Assembly: GCA_009843915.1 (NCBI GenBank)
Contig: VYCM01000141.1
Location: 31,152 to 95,151 of the forward strand
Length of the DNA stretch: 64,000 nt
Direction of reading: 5' to 3'
DNA from: Acidimicrobiaceae bacterium
Lineage (GTDB): Bacteria > Actinomycetota > Acidimicrobiia > Acidimicrobiales > Aldehydirespiratoraceae
The translations under genes were made by a program, and so were the position numbers. The notes under the pieces are model-generated. The model saw only the letters and a list, made by a program, of their open reading frames with translations, had not been told where the DNA came from and did not search any database. Below, one piece after another: positions 1-8,501 of this stretch (position 1 is the stretch's first letter; the number at the start of each line of letters is the position of its first letter).

Positions 1-885
1 GAGCCTGCGTCCATCGCGGCCGCGCAGCTCATGCACTTCGCCTGGCCGGTGCAGGTGCCCGCCACCGTGATCTCAGTGGCGCCCGAGAGCCTCGGTGACG
101 GCTCCTACCACTCCGACGGCGCGACCAGGGGCCAGTGGCCCGACATCACCATCGTCCGCAACGTGCTCGACGGGCGGGAGGTCGATCATCGCCAGGTGCG
201 GGCCCCCAGCGCAGCCGGCGCAGTCGTGGCGTCCGCCATCGTGGCGGAAGCCCGCCTCGGCTATGGGGTGATCTGCGTGGGTGTCGCCGGCCGGCACGAG
301 GGCCAGTTGTACTCGCCGCTGGTCGACGAGCTGCTGCTGCACTCGCCTCTGCCTGTGGTCATCGTCAGGCGTGCCGACGGTCTGGAGACACCGCTGCCGG
401 GTGCCTTCACCCGTGCGATCGTGCCGGTCACCGGGACGCGGTCCTCGCAGGCCGCGCAGGAAGTCGCTTTCGGGGTGAGCAGCCAACTGGGCACGGAGGT
501 GGTCCTGACCCATGTGGTGCAGCGGCAGTGGCCGGAGCTCCGGATGCTGCCCAGGCGGCTTACCAGCAGCAGGCTGGCGACCCGGGTACTTGGTGATGCC
601 CACCCCGAAGCAGCTCGACCGGTGGTAGATGCGCTCATGGACGCGGCCAGGGCGCGGGGCGAGGAGATGGGCGTGGAGGCCCGCACGCTGGTGCAGCCGG
701 GCTCGTCGCCGGCCTCGACGCTGGTGTCGGTGGCCGAGGAGCAGGAGGCGGACCTGGTGGTTCTGGGCGCCTCGCTGCGCAACGTGGACGGCCGCCCCTT
801 CCTGGGCCACACCGTCGAGACGGTGCTGGAGCGCTGCACCGCCAACGTGGCGGTTGTGGCCATGCCCCGCGCCGACTCCGGCTAG
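1..885 (+). CDS. Tandem universal stress protein (USP) domains, 5' end outside window
   Basis: The frame is open to the first base of the window, so the gene begins upstream. The visible ~295 residues hold two USP-like alpha/beta folds. The first is entered after its opening strand and ends near 'SPLPVVIVR'. The second runs from 'RAIVPVTG' to 'ANVAVVAMP', with a 'DLVVLGAS' strand and a glycine-rich stretch where USPs bind ATP, though the classical G-x2-G-x9-G-S/T motif is imperfect. Tandem USP domains occur either as stand-alone stress proteins or as the cytoplasmic tail of actinobacterial cation:proton antiporters; the missing N-terminus leaves both open. The stop overlaps the convergent helicase stop by 4 bp. 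Confidence 0.75.
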   Translation, partial: EPASIAAAQLMHFAWPVQVPATVISVAPESLGDGSYHSDGATRGQWPDITIVRNVLDGREVDHRQVRAPSAAGAVVASAIVAEARLGYGVICVGVAGRHEGQLYSPLVDELLLHSPLPVVIVRRADGLETPLPGAFTRAIVPVTGTRSSQAAQEVAFGVSSQLGTEVVLTHVVQRQWPELRMLPRRLTSSRLATRVLGDAHPEAARPVVDALMDAARARGEEMGVEARTLVQPGSSPASTLVSVAEEQEADLVVLGASLRNVDGRPFLGHTVETVLERCTANVAVVAMPRADSG

Positions 886-2630
886 TCCGAGCCCATCTTC
901 GCCCGGCGGGCCCGTTTGACGCCTTCGAGGTTCCGGAGTCGCCGTGACTCGGCGTCGTCGAGACTCTTGGAACCTCCGATCGCCTCCAGCCACCGAGACG
1001 GCTCTCTCTCGACAGTCTGGCCTCCCAGGTCGCGGCGGTCGCACCACAGGACGTGCAGCTCCTGCTCGGCTCTGGTGACCGCCACATGGAGCAGGCGGCG
1101 CTCCTCAGCCCGGGCCGCGGTGGTACGGGCGTGGGCGATGGGCACGAACCCGTCCTCCAGGCCCACGAGATGGACGACGGGCCACTCCAGTCCCTTGGCG
1201 GCGTGGAAGGTCATCAGGTCGACACCGTCGGATGACGGAGCCAGGCGGCTGTCGGCTCTCAGCGCGGTGATGAAGGCATCCACCGTGGAGTCGGGGTCGA
1301 GGGACAGGTGGTCCTCGGCGAACTCCAGGAAGGCTTCGATGTTGGCTCGGGCCTCGGGCGTGTGCGGGGCGGTCAGCTTCTGGGGATCCGCTCCGGCGTC
1401 CAACGGCTCGCGCAGTCGCTGGCGAGCGTCGGCCGTGCAGGAGGTGAGGCTGGCACCGGGGGTCCAGGCCTCGCGCAGAGCCGCTATCTCGGGCCGGCGG
1501 AGCAGGCTGCCTTCGGAGACGGTGGCCACCGGGATGTTCTGGCGCACCAGCGCCTTGCGGAGCGGATCGAGCTGAGCGTTGGTCCGGGCCAGCACAGCCT
1601 GCCGGCGCCAAGATGAGCCGGGCCGGTGGCGTTGCCTCACCGCTCGGGCCAGCATCGCGGCCTCGCTGCCTCCGTCGCACACGGTGACTGTCGGGTTCTC
1701 CCCGGATGGCCGCATCGCGGGCTGGGGCGGCCGGTCGAGGATCCGTCCCGCCGCGGCAAGGACTTCGGGCGTGGACCGGAAGTTGGCGCGCATGTGCAGC
1801 ACCGCGCAGCCGGGCAGGTGATTGCTGACGGTGTTGATCAGTTCGGGATCGGCACCGTTCCACCCGTAGATCGCCTGGTCGGGGTCGCCCACCATCACCA
1901 GCGTCGAATCCGGGCCCAGCCAGGACTTGAGCAGGGCGAACTGCAGCGGATTGATGTCCTGGAACTCGTCGACGAGCAGGTGTTGGTGGAGCCAGCGGTG
2001 GGCGGCGGCGTGCTTGGGCTCGGTCTCCATCACCTCCAGCGACCGGGCCAACACATCGTCGAAGTCGAGCAGGCGGCGCTTGCGTTTCGCCGACTCATAG
2101 TCGGCGTAGAGCTGGACGAAGCGATCGGCCCGCCCGACCGGGGGCCGCCGGCCCGCGGCCCGCGCTGCAGTCGTGTAGTCCTCGGGCGACACCAGCCGAG
2201 CCCGGCACCAGCCGATCTCGTTGACGATGTCGGTCACCGTGCCGCGATCGGCTTTGTGCCGCAGTTCGGAGATCAGCCCGCCGGCGTTCTCGAGGATCCG
2301 GGGCGGGCGTCTGCCGGTGTCGGCAGCGTGGCGGCGCAACTGGGCCAGAGCGACGGCATGGAAGGTCCCGGCCCGTACCGCGTCGTTGAGGCCGAGCGTT
2401 CGCAGCCGGGACCGCAGCTCGCGGGCGGCCCGGCGGGTGAAGGTCACGGCCAGGGTGCGCCGCGGGTCGGCGTGGCCCTCGCCGGCCTGCCAGGCGATTC
2501 GCCTCGTCAGGACGCGGGTCTTGCCGGAGCCGGCTCCGGCGATGACGCACAGCGGCGACGCCTGGGTCGTCACCGCGTCGCGCTGCTCGGGCGTCAGGCT
2601 CTCCAGCAGCGGATGCTCGGGTTCAGCCAC
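882..2630 (-). CDS. UvrD/PcrA-family ATP-dependent DNA helicase (UvrD2-like)
   Basis: This is a superfamily 1A 3'-5' DNA helicase of 582 residues. Visible motifs in order are the Q-motif region (11-20, SLTPEQRDAV), Walker A AGAGSGKT (31-38), motif II DEFQD (221-225), motif III 'GDPDQAIYGW', motif IV 'NFRSTPEVL', motif V 'MTFHAAKGLEW' and motif VI 'LLHVAVTRAEQEL'. At 582 aa it is shorter than housekeeping UvrD/PcrA (700-770 aa). It ends in a basic 'LRNLEGVKRARRAKMG' tail, as I recall from actinobacterial UvrD2 proteins, but no HRDC domain is evident. It likely unwinds DNA in repair. The GTG start at 2630 lies 6 nt after a TAGGGT -10-like element, suggesting a leaderless mRNA divergent from the metallopeptidase gene. 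Confidence 0.88.
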   Translation of the reverse strand: MAEPEHPLLESLTPEQRDAVTTQASPLCVIAGAGSGKTRVLTRRIAWQAGEGHADPRRTLAVTFTRRAARELRSRLRTLGLNDAVRAGTFHAVALAQLRRHAADTGRRPPRILENAGGLISELRHKADRGTVTDIVNEIGWCRARLVSPEDYTTAARAAGRRPPVGRADRFVQLYADYESAKRKRRLLDFDDVLARSLEVMETEPKHAAAHRWLHQHLLVDEFQDINPLQFALLKSWLGPDSTLVMVGDPDQAIYGWNGADPELINTVSNHLPGCAVLHMRANFRSTPEVLAAAGRILDRPPQPAMRPSGENPTVTVCDGGSEAAMLARAVRQRHRPGSSWRRQAVLARTNAQLDPLRKALVRQNIPVATVSEGSLLRRPEIAALREAWTPGASLTSCTADARQRLREPLDAGADPQKLTAPHTPEARANIEAFLEFAEDHLSLDPDSTVDAFITALRADSRLAPSSDGVDLMTFHAAKGLEWPVVHLVGLEDGFVPIAHARTTAARAEERRLLHVAVTRAEQELHVLWCDRRDLGGQTVEREPSRWLEAIGGSKSLDDAESRRLRNLEGVKRARRAKMGSD

Positions 2631-2636
2631 GATCCG

Positions 2637-2642
2637 ACCCTA
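2637..2642 (-). promoter_or_regulatory. Candidate -10 element of the helicase gene
   Basis: TAGGGT on the minus strand fits TANNNT and ends 6 nt before the GTG start at 2630. That spacing would place the transcription start at the start codon. No convincing -35 is seen. Confidence 0.4.
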
Positions 2643-2691
2643 CGGCCGTGCACCCCTCACGGCGAGCGCCGTTCGGCGCGCACCCGACCGG

Positions 2692-2697
2692 TACTGT
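2692..2697 (+). promoter_or_regulatory. Candidate -10 element of the metallopeptidase gene
   Basis: TACTGT lies 7 nt before the GTG at 2705. No Shine-Dalgarno is present, so a leaderless transcript is likely. The position also argues for the 2705 start over the upstream in-frame GTG at 2648. Confidence 0.45.
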
Positions 2698-2704
2698 CTG
2701 GCCG

Positions 2705-3049
2705 GTGTTCCTGATCGAGGAAGTCCGCTTCGAGCAGCTGGTGGGCGACGCTCTTGATTCTCTACCCCCAGCGTTGGGCGAGATGATGGAGAACATCGTG
2801 GTGGTGGTGGAGGACGCCCACCCGGAGGAGGATCTCCTCGGCCTCTACGAGGGGGTGCCGCTGACCGAGCGGGACGACTACGGCGGGATGGCCATGCCCG
2901 ACCGGGTGACCCTCTACCGGCTGCCGATCTGCGAGATCTGCGACAACGAGGACGAGCTGCTCGACGAGATCTTGGTCACGGTGGTGCATGAGGTGGCCCA
3001 CCACTTCGGCATCGACGACGAGACCCTGCACCAACTCGGCTGGGACTGA
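2705..3049 (+). CDS. Zincin-like metallopeptidase family protein (DUF1025-type)
   Basis: A 114-residue protein ends in a zinc-protease motif HEVAHHFGIDD (HExxH at 95-99 followed by G-x-D). It resembles the minimal 'zincin-like' family common in Actinobacteria, whose substrate is unknown. The start was set at GTG 2705 because the product then opens with 'VFLIEEVRFEQLVGDALDSL', matching the family N-terminus as I know it; an earlier in-frame GTG at 2648 would add 19 uncharacteristic residues. The gene is divergent from the helicase across a short shared promoter region. The fold and metal site are well supported; the biological role is not known. Confidence 0.82.
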   Translation: MFLIEEVRFEQLVGDALDSLPPALGEMMENIVVVVEDAHPEEDLLGLYEGVPLTERDDYGGMAMPDRVTLYRLPICEICDNEDELLDEILVTVVHEVAHHFGIDDETLHQLGWD

Positions 3050-3056
3050 CCGATCC

Positions 3057-4574
3057 CTAGGTCAGTCGGGGGAAGCGGCTTCGCGGCCCTGCTTCAGCCC
3101 AGTCCATGTGGTTGCGGACGTACTCGTTGGCCGCATCGCGGACCGGGCTGTAGTCCCACGAGAGGGCAGTGTCGGACTCGACGGCGGCGTGCAGTACCCG
3201 ACGGGAGCGCTGCGAGTGGAGCACGCGCTGACGGATCCCGGCGCTGTCCCAGCGCTGGGCCGTCTCGATGGCGAAGGCGGCGGCTAGGCCGGCGGAGCCG
3301 GGATCGTCGGCCAGGTTGGTCCGCTCCAGCGGATCAGCCTCCACGTCGTAGAGCAGCGGGGGATCGGTGTCGCAGTGGATGTACTTGTGGCGGCCCCGCC
3401 GGATCATGAACATCGGATGCGAGGTCATCTCGGCCGTGTACTCGCCGGTGGTCTCGTCGGTGGCGTCCGTGCCGCCGGCTGCGAGCTCCCAGAGGCTGCG
3501 CCCGGCGAGCGGCGCCCCGACTCCGGGCCAGGTTCCGCCGCCTGTCGCGATGTCGAGCAGCGTGGGCAGCAGGTCCAGGTGCGAGCAGACGTTGGGGACT
3601 GCCCGGCCGGCCACCCCGGGCCCGGCCATGATCAAGGGCACCCGGGCCGAACGCTCGAAGAACGACATCTTGAAGAAGGCGCCCCGGTCGCCGAGCATGT
3701 CGCCGTGGTCGCTGGTCACGATCACCACGGTGTTGTCGAGGCGCCCGGTCTCGTCCAGCACGCCCACCAGACGCCCGACCCACGAGTCGAAGTAGCTCGT
3801 GTTGGCGTAGTAGCCGTGGCGGGCGTTGCGGCACTGGTCCTCCGTGTAGCCGACCGTGTCGGCCTCGATGCCGCGCCGGATGCGCCGTGTGTGCGGGTCG
3901 AGCGCATCTTCGGGCATCGGCTCGGGCAGATCGATGTCGTCGTAGTCGTACAGGTCCCACCATTCCGGGCGGGCCACATACGGGTCGTGGGGATGGATGA
4001 ACGACGCCACCAGGAAGAACGGGCGCTCGTCAGGGTCCCGGGCCAGGTCGTAGAGGCGGCGCACCGACGCGAAACCGACTTCCTCGTCGTAGTCGATCTG
4101 GTAGGTGGCCAACGCCTGACCCGCCTCCGCCAGGCTGTCCATATTGTGGTACCACTTGCCGATCCTGGTGTCGGCCTCGTCCCAATTGGGGGTCCAAGCG
4201 AAGTCGGCGGGATAGATGTCGGTGGTGAGACGCTCCTCGAAGCCGTGGAGCTGGTCCGGGCCCACGAAGTGCATCTTTCCTGAGAGCACCGTGCGGTACC
4301 CGGTCATCGCCAGATAGTGGGCGAGTGTTGGTACCGACGCCGGGAACTCGGCGGCGTTGTCCCATGCCCCGATGGCCGACACCGGCTGGCCCGACAGCAT
4401 CGTGAAGCGGGCCGGGGCGCACAGCGGGGAATGACAGTAGGCCGCGTCGAATCGCGTGCCCCGTTCCGCTAGGGCATCCATAGCTGGCGTGCGCACCAGC
4501 GGATGGCCGTAGGCCCCGGTGAAGTGGGGCGCGAGCTGGTCGGCCATGGCCACCAGGATGTTGGGCCGGCCCAT
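3057..4574 (-). CDS. betC: Sulfatase, choline-sulfatase (BetC) type
   Basis: This 505-residue arylsulfatase-superfamily enzyme carries the formylglycine motif C-x-P-x-R as 'LCAPAR' (Cys52). Cys52 must be oxidised to formylglycine to hydrolyse sulfate esters. Metal ligands are seen in 'MADQ' near the N-terminus and in 'TSDHGDMLGD'. The stretch 'LSGKMHFVGPDQLHGFEERL' and the C-terminal 'EYVRNHMDW' are hallmarks of choline-O-sulfatase as I recall that family. It would therefore release choline, an osmolyte precursor and carbon source, from choline sulfate. No signal peptide is evident, so it should be cytoplasmic. No bet genes lie next to it. Other sulfate esters remain possible substrates. Confidence 0.85.
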   Translation of the reverse strand: MGRPNILVAMADQLAPHFTGAYGHPLVRTPAMDALAERGTRFDAAYCHSPLCAPARFTMLSGQPVSAIGAWDNAAEFPASVPTLAHYLAMTGYRTVLSGKMHFVGPDQLHGFEERLTTDIYPADFAWTPNWDEADTRIGKWYHNMDSLAEAGQALATYQIDYDEEVGFASVRRLYDLARDPDERPFFLVASFIHPHDPYVARPEWWDLYDYDDIDLPEPMPEDALDPHTRRIRRGIEADTVGYTEDQCRNARHGYYANTSYFDSWVGRLVGVLDETGRLDNTVVIVTSDHGDMLGDRGAFFKMSFFERSARVPLIMAGPGVAGRAVPNVCSHLDLLPTLLDIATGGGTWPGVGAPLAGRSLWELAAGGTDATDETTGEYTAEMTSHPMFMIRRGRHKYIHCDTDPPLLYDVEADPLERTNLADDPGSAGLAAAFAIETAQRWDSAGIRQRVLHSQRSRRVLHAAVESDTALSWDYSPVRDAANEYVRNHMDWAEAGPRSRFPRLT

Positions 4575-4580
4575 GTGCAG

Positions 4581-4586
4581 ACGCTA
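4581..4586 (-). promoter_or_regulatory. Candidate -10 element of the sulfatase gene
   Basis: TAGCGT on the minus strand ends 6 nt before the sulfatase ATG at 4574. The spacing suits leaderless transcription and no Shine-Dalgarno is visible. Confidence 0.4.
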
Positions 4587-4689
4587 ACGGCGGCGGGACC
4601 CGGGGGCGAGCGAGGGTCCGCGGGTGGTCGCTCACGGATGTGTACGTTTCGGCTACATCGCCCACCCCGGATGATTGGAATCCCCACTC

Positions 4690-7122
4690 GTGAGCATCGC
4701 TACCCGCGCAATAGCCGTCGCCGTCCTGCTTGCGTCGCTGACCGCGCCCTCGACCGCTCTGGCCCAAGCCGACGAGCCGGTTGACCGTGAGGCGCTGATG
4801 GAGCTCTTCGCTGCGGCCGACGGCGATGCTTGGGGCCGGAGCGACAACTGGGGCTCGGGCCTGCCGCTGGATCGGTGGTACGGAGTCGGCACTGACAGCA
4901 CCGGCCGGGTGGTGAGCCTGGTCCTGCCGTCCAACGGGCTCTTCGGGACGATCCCGGACTCCATCGGCGGCCTGACCAGCCTGCGGCACCTCGACCTCGC
5001 AGACAACGACCTGTACGGCGAGATCCCCGCCGAGATCGGCGACCTGGGCAACCTGACCCACCTGAACCTGAGGAGCAACCGGCTGGACCGCCCGATCCCT
5101 CCCGAGATCGGCGAACTCGCCGGCCTGGAGGTACTGGACCTGAAGCACAACCTGCTGTTCGGGGCCATACCGGCCGAGATCGGCAGCCTCGGCCGGCTCA
5201 GGATCCTGGACCTTCGGGGCAACGGACTCTCCCGCCAGCTGCCCGACACGCTCGGCGCGCTCTCCAGCCTCACCCGCCTGGTGCTGAGCGGCAACCGGCT
5301 CTCCGGCGGGATTCCACCCGAGCTGGGAAGTCTGGACAGCCTCGTGTGGCTGGACATGAGCCGCAACCAGCTGTCGGGGGAGATCCCGCCCGAGATGGGC
5401 GATCTTGCCGGCCTGACCTGGCTCGATCTCAGCATCAACAGCCTGTCGGGCCCGATTCCAGCCGAGTTGGGCCGGCTGTCGAGGCTCCAGACGCTCAGCC
5501 TGTGGCTCAACGGGCTGACCGGGGAGATTCCGCCGGAGTTGGGCGACCTGTCCTCGCTCCAGGATCTGAGCCTCGGCCTCAACGACCTGTCGGGCGAGAT
5601 CCCGCCCGAACTGGGAGACCTGGCCGCGCTGGAGCGCCTGCGGCTCGGTCACAACCAACTGTCGGGGCCCATACCCGACGAGTTCGGCGAACTGCGCGCC
5701 CTGCAATACCTGTGGCTGGACCACAACCAACTGTCGGGGCCGATACCCGCAGAGCTGGGCCGTCTGCGCTCCCTCAGAGATCTATGGCTCAACGGCAACC
5801 GGCTGTCGGGTGCCATTCCCACCGAGATCGGCGACTTGCGCCCGCTCAGGACGCTGCAGCTCCAAGACAACCGGCTCTCCGGCGCCATCCCGGCCTCGCT
5901 CGGCGGCTTGGACTTGCTGGAACAACTGCGCCTCGACCGCAACGAGCTGTCGGGAGAGATACCCCCGACTCTGGGTCGCCTCTCCCGGCTGGAGAACCTC
6001 GACCTGGCCGGCAACTGGCTTCACGGTTCGATCCCTATCCATCTCGCGAACCTCGCCGATCTCCAGCGGCTGAACCTGAACAACAACGAGCTGTCGGGGT
6101 CCATCCCCGACGGCATCGGCCGCTTGAGAAAGCTCACAGAGCTCGATCTGCACAACAACTCGCTCTCCGGAGCCATCCCCGCGGGGATCGGCTCGCTTGC
6201 GGAACTCAGGAGCCTGAGGCTCCAGAACAACTACCTGTCGGGGGCGATCCCGGACGCCGTCGGCGGGCTGGAGGATCTGAGAGTGCTCGACCTGAGGGGC
6301 AACCGGCTGTCGGGGGCCATCCCCGACAGCATCGGAGGTCTAACGAACCTGGTCCAGTTGAGGCTCGGTGAGAACCTGCTGAGCGGTGAGATCCCCGAGT
6401 CGCTGGCCGATCTCGGCAACCTGGAGTGGCTGGACCTCAGCCGCAACTCGCTGTCCGGGCCGATCCCGCCGGGTCTCGGCGACCTCACCGGTCTGGAGGC
6501 CCTGTACTTCAGCTTCAACTTCCTGGACGGGGAGATTCCCCCGGAGCTCGGCAAGCTGTCCAACCTCAAGATCCTCAGGCTCCGCTGGAACGAGCTCTCG
6601 GGCGAGATCCCCGCCGAGTTGGGCGACCTGGCCAGTCTCAAGCAGTTGAACCTGTGGCACAACAGTCTCACTGGGCCGATCCCGGCTGAACTGGGCCGCC
6701 TCACGAGCCTGACGCGGCTCGACCTCGACGACAACGAGCTGTCCGGGGAGATCCCGGCCGAGTTGGGCGATCTCGCCCTCGTGACCGAGCTCTGGCTGAG
6801 GCGCAACGATCTCACCGGGACCATCCCGGCCGAGCTCGGCGGCATGACGGGACTCAGGCGGCTGTACCTCGACGGCAACCGGCTCACCGGGGGGATACCC
6901 GTCCGGCTGGCGAACCTGGCCAGCATCGAGCGGCTGTGGCTCCAGGACAACGAGCTCTCGGGCGAGATCCCATTCGAGCTGGGCCGGCTGGCCGAGTTGG
7001 AACAGATATTCCTGGGCGGCACTAACTCCCTGAGCGGATGCATCCCCACGGAGTGGGAGTCGCTCGACATCCTGGCCGACGATCTCGACACGCTGGACCT
7101 GGAGTTCTGCACCGCCTCGTAG
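4690..7122 (+). CDS. Secreted plant-type leucine-rich-repeat protein
   Basis: The ~810-residue product starts with a signal peptide (hydrophobic core AVAVLLASL, cleavage likely after ALA) if GTG 4690 is used; TTG 4675 is an alternative. An N-terminal cap (DREALMELFAAADGDAW ... WYGV) resembles the plant LRRNT_2 cap. About 30 consecutive 24-residue repeats follow, of the form LxxLxLxxNxLSGxIPxxLGxL, the class seen in plant receptor kinases, and the protein ends in a short cap with two cysteines. There is no membrane anchor, kinase or sorting signal, so it is probably exported. LRR solenoids bind proteins or glycans; a role in adhesion or host/particle contact is inference. No neighbouring gene shares its function. 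Confidence 0.88.
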   Translation: MSIATRAIAVAVLLASLTAPSTALAQADEPVDREALMELFAAADGDAWGRSDNWGSGLPLDRWYGVGTDSTGRVVSLVLPSNGLFGTIPDSIGGLTSLRHLDLADNDLYGEIPAEIGDLGNLTHLNLRSNRLDRPIPPEIGELAGLEVLDLKHNLLFGAIPAEIGSLGRLRILDLRGNGLSRQLPDTLGALSSLTRLVLSGNRLSGGIPPELGSLDSLVWLDMSRNQLSGEIPPEMGDLAGLTWLDLSINSLSGPIPAELGRLSRLQTLSLWLNGLTGEIPPELGDLSSLQDLSLGLNDLSGEIPPELGDLAALERLRLGHNQLSGPIPDEFGELRALQYLWLDHNQLSGPIPAELGRLRSLRDLWLNGNRLSGAIPTEIGDLRPLRTLQLQDNRLSGAIPASLGGLDLLEQLRLDRNELSGEIPPTLGRLSRLENLDLAGNWLHGSIPIHLANLADLQRLNLNNNELSGSIPDGIGRLRKLTELDLHNNSLSGAIPAGIGSLAELRSLRLQNNYLSGAIPDAVGGLEDLRVLDLRGNRLSGAIPDSIGGLTNLVQLRLGENLLSGEIPESLADLGNLEWLDLSRNSLSGPIPPGLGDLTGLEALYFSFNFLDGEIPPELGKLSNLKILRLRWNELSGEIPAELGDLASLKQLNLWHNSLTGPIPAELGRLTSLTRLDLDDNELSGEIPAELGDLALVTELWLRRNDLTGTIPAELGGMTGLRRLYLDGNRLTGGIPVRLANLASIERLWLQDNELSGEIPFELGRLAELEQIFLGGTNSLSGCIPTEWESLDILADDLDTLDLEFCTAS
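4900..7085 (+). repeat. Tandem 72-bp coding repeats (about 30 LRR units)
   Basis: The DNA encoding the solenoid has a 72-bp (24-codon) period over about 2.2 kb. Units are diverged at the nucleotide level but repeatedly use similar blocks around the codons for 'LSG.IP'. The best-kept protein positions are the N-x-L-S-G-x-I-P core. Confidence 0.85.
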
Positions 7123-7155
7123 TGGCCATGCGTGGCCCCCGGCGGCGTGCCGACG

Positions 7156-7161
7156 TATAGT
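7156..7161 (+). promoter_or_regulatory. Candidate -10 element of the thiamine transport operon
   Basis: TATAGT lies about 18 nt before the first conserved bases of the TPP aptamer, so transcription would begin just ahead of the riboswitch. No clear -35 element is present. Confidence 0.5.
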
Positions 7162-7178
7162 CTCGGGACACAACCAAG

Positions 7179-7274
7179 ACCGGGGAGCTCGGGACAGCCG
7201 GGCTGAGAGGGCATCCACGCGATCGCAGCGGTGTCGACCCGCCGACCTGATCTGGGTAATGCCAGCGGAGGAAG
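7179..7274 (+). promoter_or_regulatory. TPP (thiamine pyrophosphate) riboswitch
   Basis: The two conserved halves of the thi-box are present: GGGGAGC ... GGCTGAGAGGGC (7182-7212) and ACCTGATCTGGGTAATGCC followed by AGCGGAGG (7245-7270). The first forms the pyrimidine-sensing arm around CUGAGA and the second the pyrophosphate-sensing arm. The aptamer's 3' end runs straight into GGAGGAA (7267-7273), the ribosome-binding site of the ATG at 7279. This suggests ligand binding hides the Shine-Dalgarno and shuts off translation of the importer when TPP is plentiful. The outer P1 helix is not obvious by eye. Confidence 0.93.
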
Positions 7275-7278
7275 ACCC

Positions 7279-8478
7279 ATGGATCACCAACCCCAACCAA
7301 CTCCCATCCAGCAGGGCGCGTCCCGTCGCACTGCCGGTCGACGGATGCGGGCGAGGGCCCTTGCAGTAGCCGCGGTCGCGGTTGCCGTGCTGGCCGCAGC
7401 CTGCAGCGGAGACCGTGTGACTGACACCGCTCCCGCGGAGGGCGCTCCCACGGCTGCTTCGGAAACCGAATCGACGACGGCAGTTACCACATCCGCTCCA
7501 ACTGGGGGCGAAGCCGATCCGTCCGGAACCACGGTGACGCTGCTCACCCACGACTCGTTCTACGTCTCGCCCGAGACGTTCGAGGCCTTCACGGCCGAGA
7601 CCGGCGTCACGGTGGAGCAGCTCGCCTCGGGCGACGCTGGGGCTCTGGTGGCGCAGGCATGCCTCACCGCGGGCGAGCCGCTGGGCGACGTGTTGTTCGG
7701 CATCGACAACACCTTCCTGCAGCGGGGCCTCGACTGCGGCATGTTCGAGCCCTACACGTCGCCGAACCTCGCCGATGTGCCCGACCATTTCGAGCTCGAT
7801 CCCGAGCACCGGGTCACCCCCATCGACTTCGGTGACGTATGTCTCAACTACTGGATCGATGCCTTCGACGGCTCGCCGCCCCCGCCATCCTCCCTCGACG
7901 ACTTGATCGACCCCGCCTACGCGGGCATGGTCGTTGTACAGAGCCCGGAGACCTCGTCGCCGGGACTGGCCTTCCTGCTGGCCACCATCGCCCGCTACGG
8001 CGACGGCTGGGAGGAGTACTGGTCTGCGCTGCGCGACAACGGCGTGGCCGTCACCGCGGGGTGGGAGGACGCCTACTACGGCGAGTTCACTGCCGGCGGG
8101 GGCGATCGCCCGATAGTGGTCTCGTACGCGTCCAGCCCGCCCGCCGAGGTCATCTATGCCGACCCGCCAGTCGACGAGCCGCCCACGGGCGTGGTCACGG
8201 CCAGCTGCTACCGCCAGATCGAATTCGCGGGCGTGCTCGCCGGTGCCGACAACACCGCAGGCGCCCAAGCCCTGATCGACTTCATGCTCACCGCTACGTT
8301 CCAGAACGATGTTCCGCTCAACATGTTCGTGTTCCCCGTGATCGAGTCGGCCACCCTCCCGCCGGAGTTCGTGGCCCACGCCGAGATAGCCGACGACCCG
8401 TTCATGGTGGACCCGGCCGAGGTGGAGGCCCAGCGGAACGCCTGGACAGACCGGTGGGTGGAGATCGTCCTGCGCTGA
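7279..8478 (+). CDS. thiB: Thiamine ABC transporter substrate-binding lipoprotein
   Basis: A 399-residue extracytoplasmic binding protein with a basic N-terminus, hydrophobic stretch and lipobox LAAAC (Cys42), followed by a Ser/Thr/Ala-rich linker. The mature domain ('TVTLLTHDSFYVSPETFEAF' onward) matches the ThiB/TbpA iron/thiamine-type fold. It should capture thiamine or its phosphates outside the membrane and hand it to ThiP. The start at ATG 7279 is fixed by GGAGGAA five bases upstream, inside the riboswitch end. It is first in the thiB-thiP-thiQ operon, and the TPP riboswitch makes the substrate assignment strong. Confidence 0.93.
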   Translation: MDHQPQPTPIQQGASRRTAGRRMRARALAVAAVAVAVLAAACSGDRVTDTAPAEGAPTAASETESTTAVTTSAPTGGEADPSGTTVTLLTHDSFYVSPETFEAFTAETGVTVEQLASGDAGALVAQACLTAGEPLGDVLFGIDNTFLQRGLDCGMFEPYTSPNLADVPDHFELDPEHRVTPIDFGDVCLNYWIDAFDGSPPPPSSLDDLIDPAYAGMVVVQSPETSSPGLAFLLATIARYGDGWEEYWSALRDNGVAVTAGWEDAYYGEFTAGGGDRPIVVSYASSPPAEVIYADPPVDEPPTGVVTASCYRQIEFAGVLAGADNTAGAQALIDFMLTATFQNDVPLNMFVFPVIESATLPPEFVAHAEIADDPFMVDPAEVEAQRNAWTDRWVEIVLR

Positions 8479-8501
8479 GCGATCACCTGAAGCCGAGTCC
8501 C

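Noticed and set aside
4030..5730. 566-codon minus-strand frame with periodic 'QVADLGG'-like units
   Set aside because: The repeats are the antisense reading of the LRR DNA; the frame also crosses the sulfatase start and shows no start site or domain.
4900..7085. Tandem repeat as satellite or CRISPR-like array
   Set aside because: The 72-bp period stays in one reading frame and encodes LRRs; repeats are diverged and have no unique spacers.
7124..7137. GGCCA-TGCG-TGGCC hairpin after the LRR gene as terminator
   Set aside because: Only a 5-bp stem without U-tract; too weak to list as a feature.
6340..8379. 679-codon minus-strand frame across the LRR gene, riboswitch and thiB
   Set aside because: It runs through the TPP riboswitch and two clearly coding genes on the other strand.
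7839..8501. In-frame extension of thiP upstream of ATG 8502
   Set aside because: The added 221 residues are Arg-rich, overlap thiB and precede the first TM helix; they are not part of the permease.
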